From assembly GCA_944376975.1 (NCBI GenBank), contig CALWEE010000096.1, positions 1-6,528 on the forward strand: DNA of 6,528 nucleotides, in the 5' to 3' direction. Shown in pieces: positions 5,748 through 6,528 of the stretch; the stretch's first letter is position 1; the number at the start of each line of letters is the position of its first letter. Under the pieces are notes generated by a model, which had not been told where the DNA came from, ran no database searches, and saw nothing but the letters and a program-made list of their open reading frames with translations. Source of the DNA: an uncultured Lachnospiraceae bacterium (lineage in GTDB: Bacteria; Bacillota; Clostridia; Lachnospirales; Lachnospiraceae). The position numbers were made by a program, and so were the translations under genes.

Positions 5748-6528
5748 CTACATCCAAAATTGTATGGCGGTCATGACTTTATGATAGAGCAGCGGCATAT
5801 TTTCTTCCACCGCGAAGCCGGAACCATCCCGGAAGATCATAAGGATGCACGCAGCTGTTCCGAAAGCCAGCAAAGCGGAGAAGATCCGGCACAGCCGGTC
5901 ACCCGCCGGACGACCGGCAAGCCAGACGCCGCCGGTGATAAAGGCCGCGACGAGCAATAGAGCGGCAAAATCCAGATAATACCGGGTCAAAAGCCCCGCC
6001 ATCTGTCCGTCTGCCACGGCAACGATCACGCCTCCGCCTGTCAAGGCGACGATCAGCGGCAGCAGGCCGCTTTCACGGACGCGGCGGCTGCCCGAAGAAA
6101 ACAGGATGAGCGTAATGGGCATAAGGAACAGCAGGCCGCCGAATATGGGCTCCACGATCGTGGTCCCCTGATACATGGTGGCCACGCGGGCCGGCGAAAT
6201 GAACGGGAACTGGCTTTCTACGTTCAGCGGCTGGAAAAGATACGTAAACAGGATAAGTCCCAGCCGATCCAGCCGGAAGCCCCGCCGGGTCATGTCGTTC
6301 GTCGTCAGATTATAGGCCGATCCGAAATCAAAGGGCGAGCCGAAACGGGCCGCGTTATAAGCCATCAGTCCGATGGCCACCGCCGCCGCGGGAAGAAACG
6401 CGGCGCCCAGATCCCGCGCCCGTTCCCGTCCGTTTTCCTTCGCGAAACACTTTTTCAGGGCGAATACCGCCGGAAAGATCATGACAAGCAGCTGCGGCCG
6501 ACATCCGGCGACCAAGGAAAGGGAGAGC
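5748..6528 (-). CDS. Polytopic membrane protein, GT39-like glycosyltransferase type (N-terminus cut by window edge)
   Basis: The last 259 residues of a larger protein; the frame stays open to the window edge, so no true start is seen (the TTG at 6515-6513 is just an internal Leu codon). About six hydrophobic segments are visible, including ones near LLVMIFPAVFAL, AAFLPAAAVAIGLMAY, FGGLLFLMPITLILF, LPLIVALTGGGVIVAV, DFAALLLVAAFITGGV and FSALLAFGTAACILM. Distinct conserved-looking stretches are AGCRPQ near the visible start, YNAARFGSPFDFGSAYNLTT with DMTRRGF, and TYLFQPLNVESQFPF. I associate this combination with large membrane proteins of Clostridia annotated as hypothetical or family 39 glycosyltransferase-like, which in that superfamily use polyprenyl-linked sugars at the outer face. 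The catalytic N-terminal loop that would prove this lies outside the window. It is convergent with bioY and separated by a terminator, so probably functionally unrelated. The membrane protein call is firm; the enzyme class is tentative. Confidence 0.75.
   Translation of the reverse strand, partial: LSLSLVAGCRPQLLVMIFPAVFALKKCFAKENGRERARDLGAAFLPAAAVAIGLMAYNAARFGSPFDFGSAYNLTTNDMTRRGFRLDRLGLILFTYLFQPLNVESQFPFISPARVATMYQGTTIVEPIFGGLLFLMPITLILFSSGSRRVRESGLLPLIVALTGGGVIVAVADGQMAGLLTRYYLDFAALLLVAAFITGGVWLAGRPAGDRLCRIFSALLAFGTAACILMIFRDGSGFAVEENMPLLYHKVMTAIQFWM

Overview
The window looks like an ordinary chromosomal stretch from a fairly GC-rich, low-GC-phylum-type Gram-positive, most likely a Clostridia/Lachnospiraceae-like gut bacterium. 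The reasons are a lipoprotein-anchored substrate-binding protein, strong AGGAGG-type ribosome binding sites, a stand-alone BioY biotin transporter and a multi-membrane-span protein of a type I associate with Lachnospiraceae. The assignment to that family is inference and not secure. No phage, transposon, CRISPR, tRNA or rRNA signal was seen.

Layout. (1) Positions 1-3159, minus strand: three consecutive genes of a peptide/nickel-type ABC importer, in transcription order a family 5 substrate-binding lipoprotein (3159-1579), a DppB/OppB-type permease (1554-610) and a DppC/OppC-type permease (600 to beyond position 1, cut by the window edge). The ATPase genes are not in view and probably lie further along the same operon. 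(2) Positions 3160-3331: a 172-base divergent intergenic region with a good candidate promoter for the importer and a weaker one for pepF. (3) Positions 3332-5685, plus strand: pepF (M3B oligoendopeptidase F) followed by bioY (biotin-specific S component), joined by an ATGA stop/start overlap. (4) Positions 5686-5747: a convergent intergenic region filled by a strong hairpin that probably terminates transcription from both sides. (5) Positions 5748-6528, minus strand: the C-terminal 259 residues of a polytopic membrane protein resembling GT39-type glycosyltransferase-like proteins, cut by the right edge.

How the genes fit together. The importer would bring oligopeptides into the cytoplasm, and the divergently transcribed PepF, a cytoplasmic zinc peptidase, would cut them, so the left two thirds read as a peptide-use module. 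BioY is translationally tied to pepF but has no obvious biochemical link to it. The membrane protein at the right is separated by the terminator and looks unrelated.

I looked for an undescribed system and did not find convincing evidence of one. The most interesting points are regulatory: a nine-base homopolymer inside the predicted spacer of the importer promoter, a short repeat structure upstream of pepF, and the pepF-bioY coupling.
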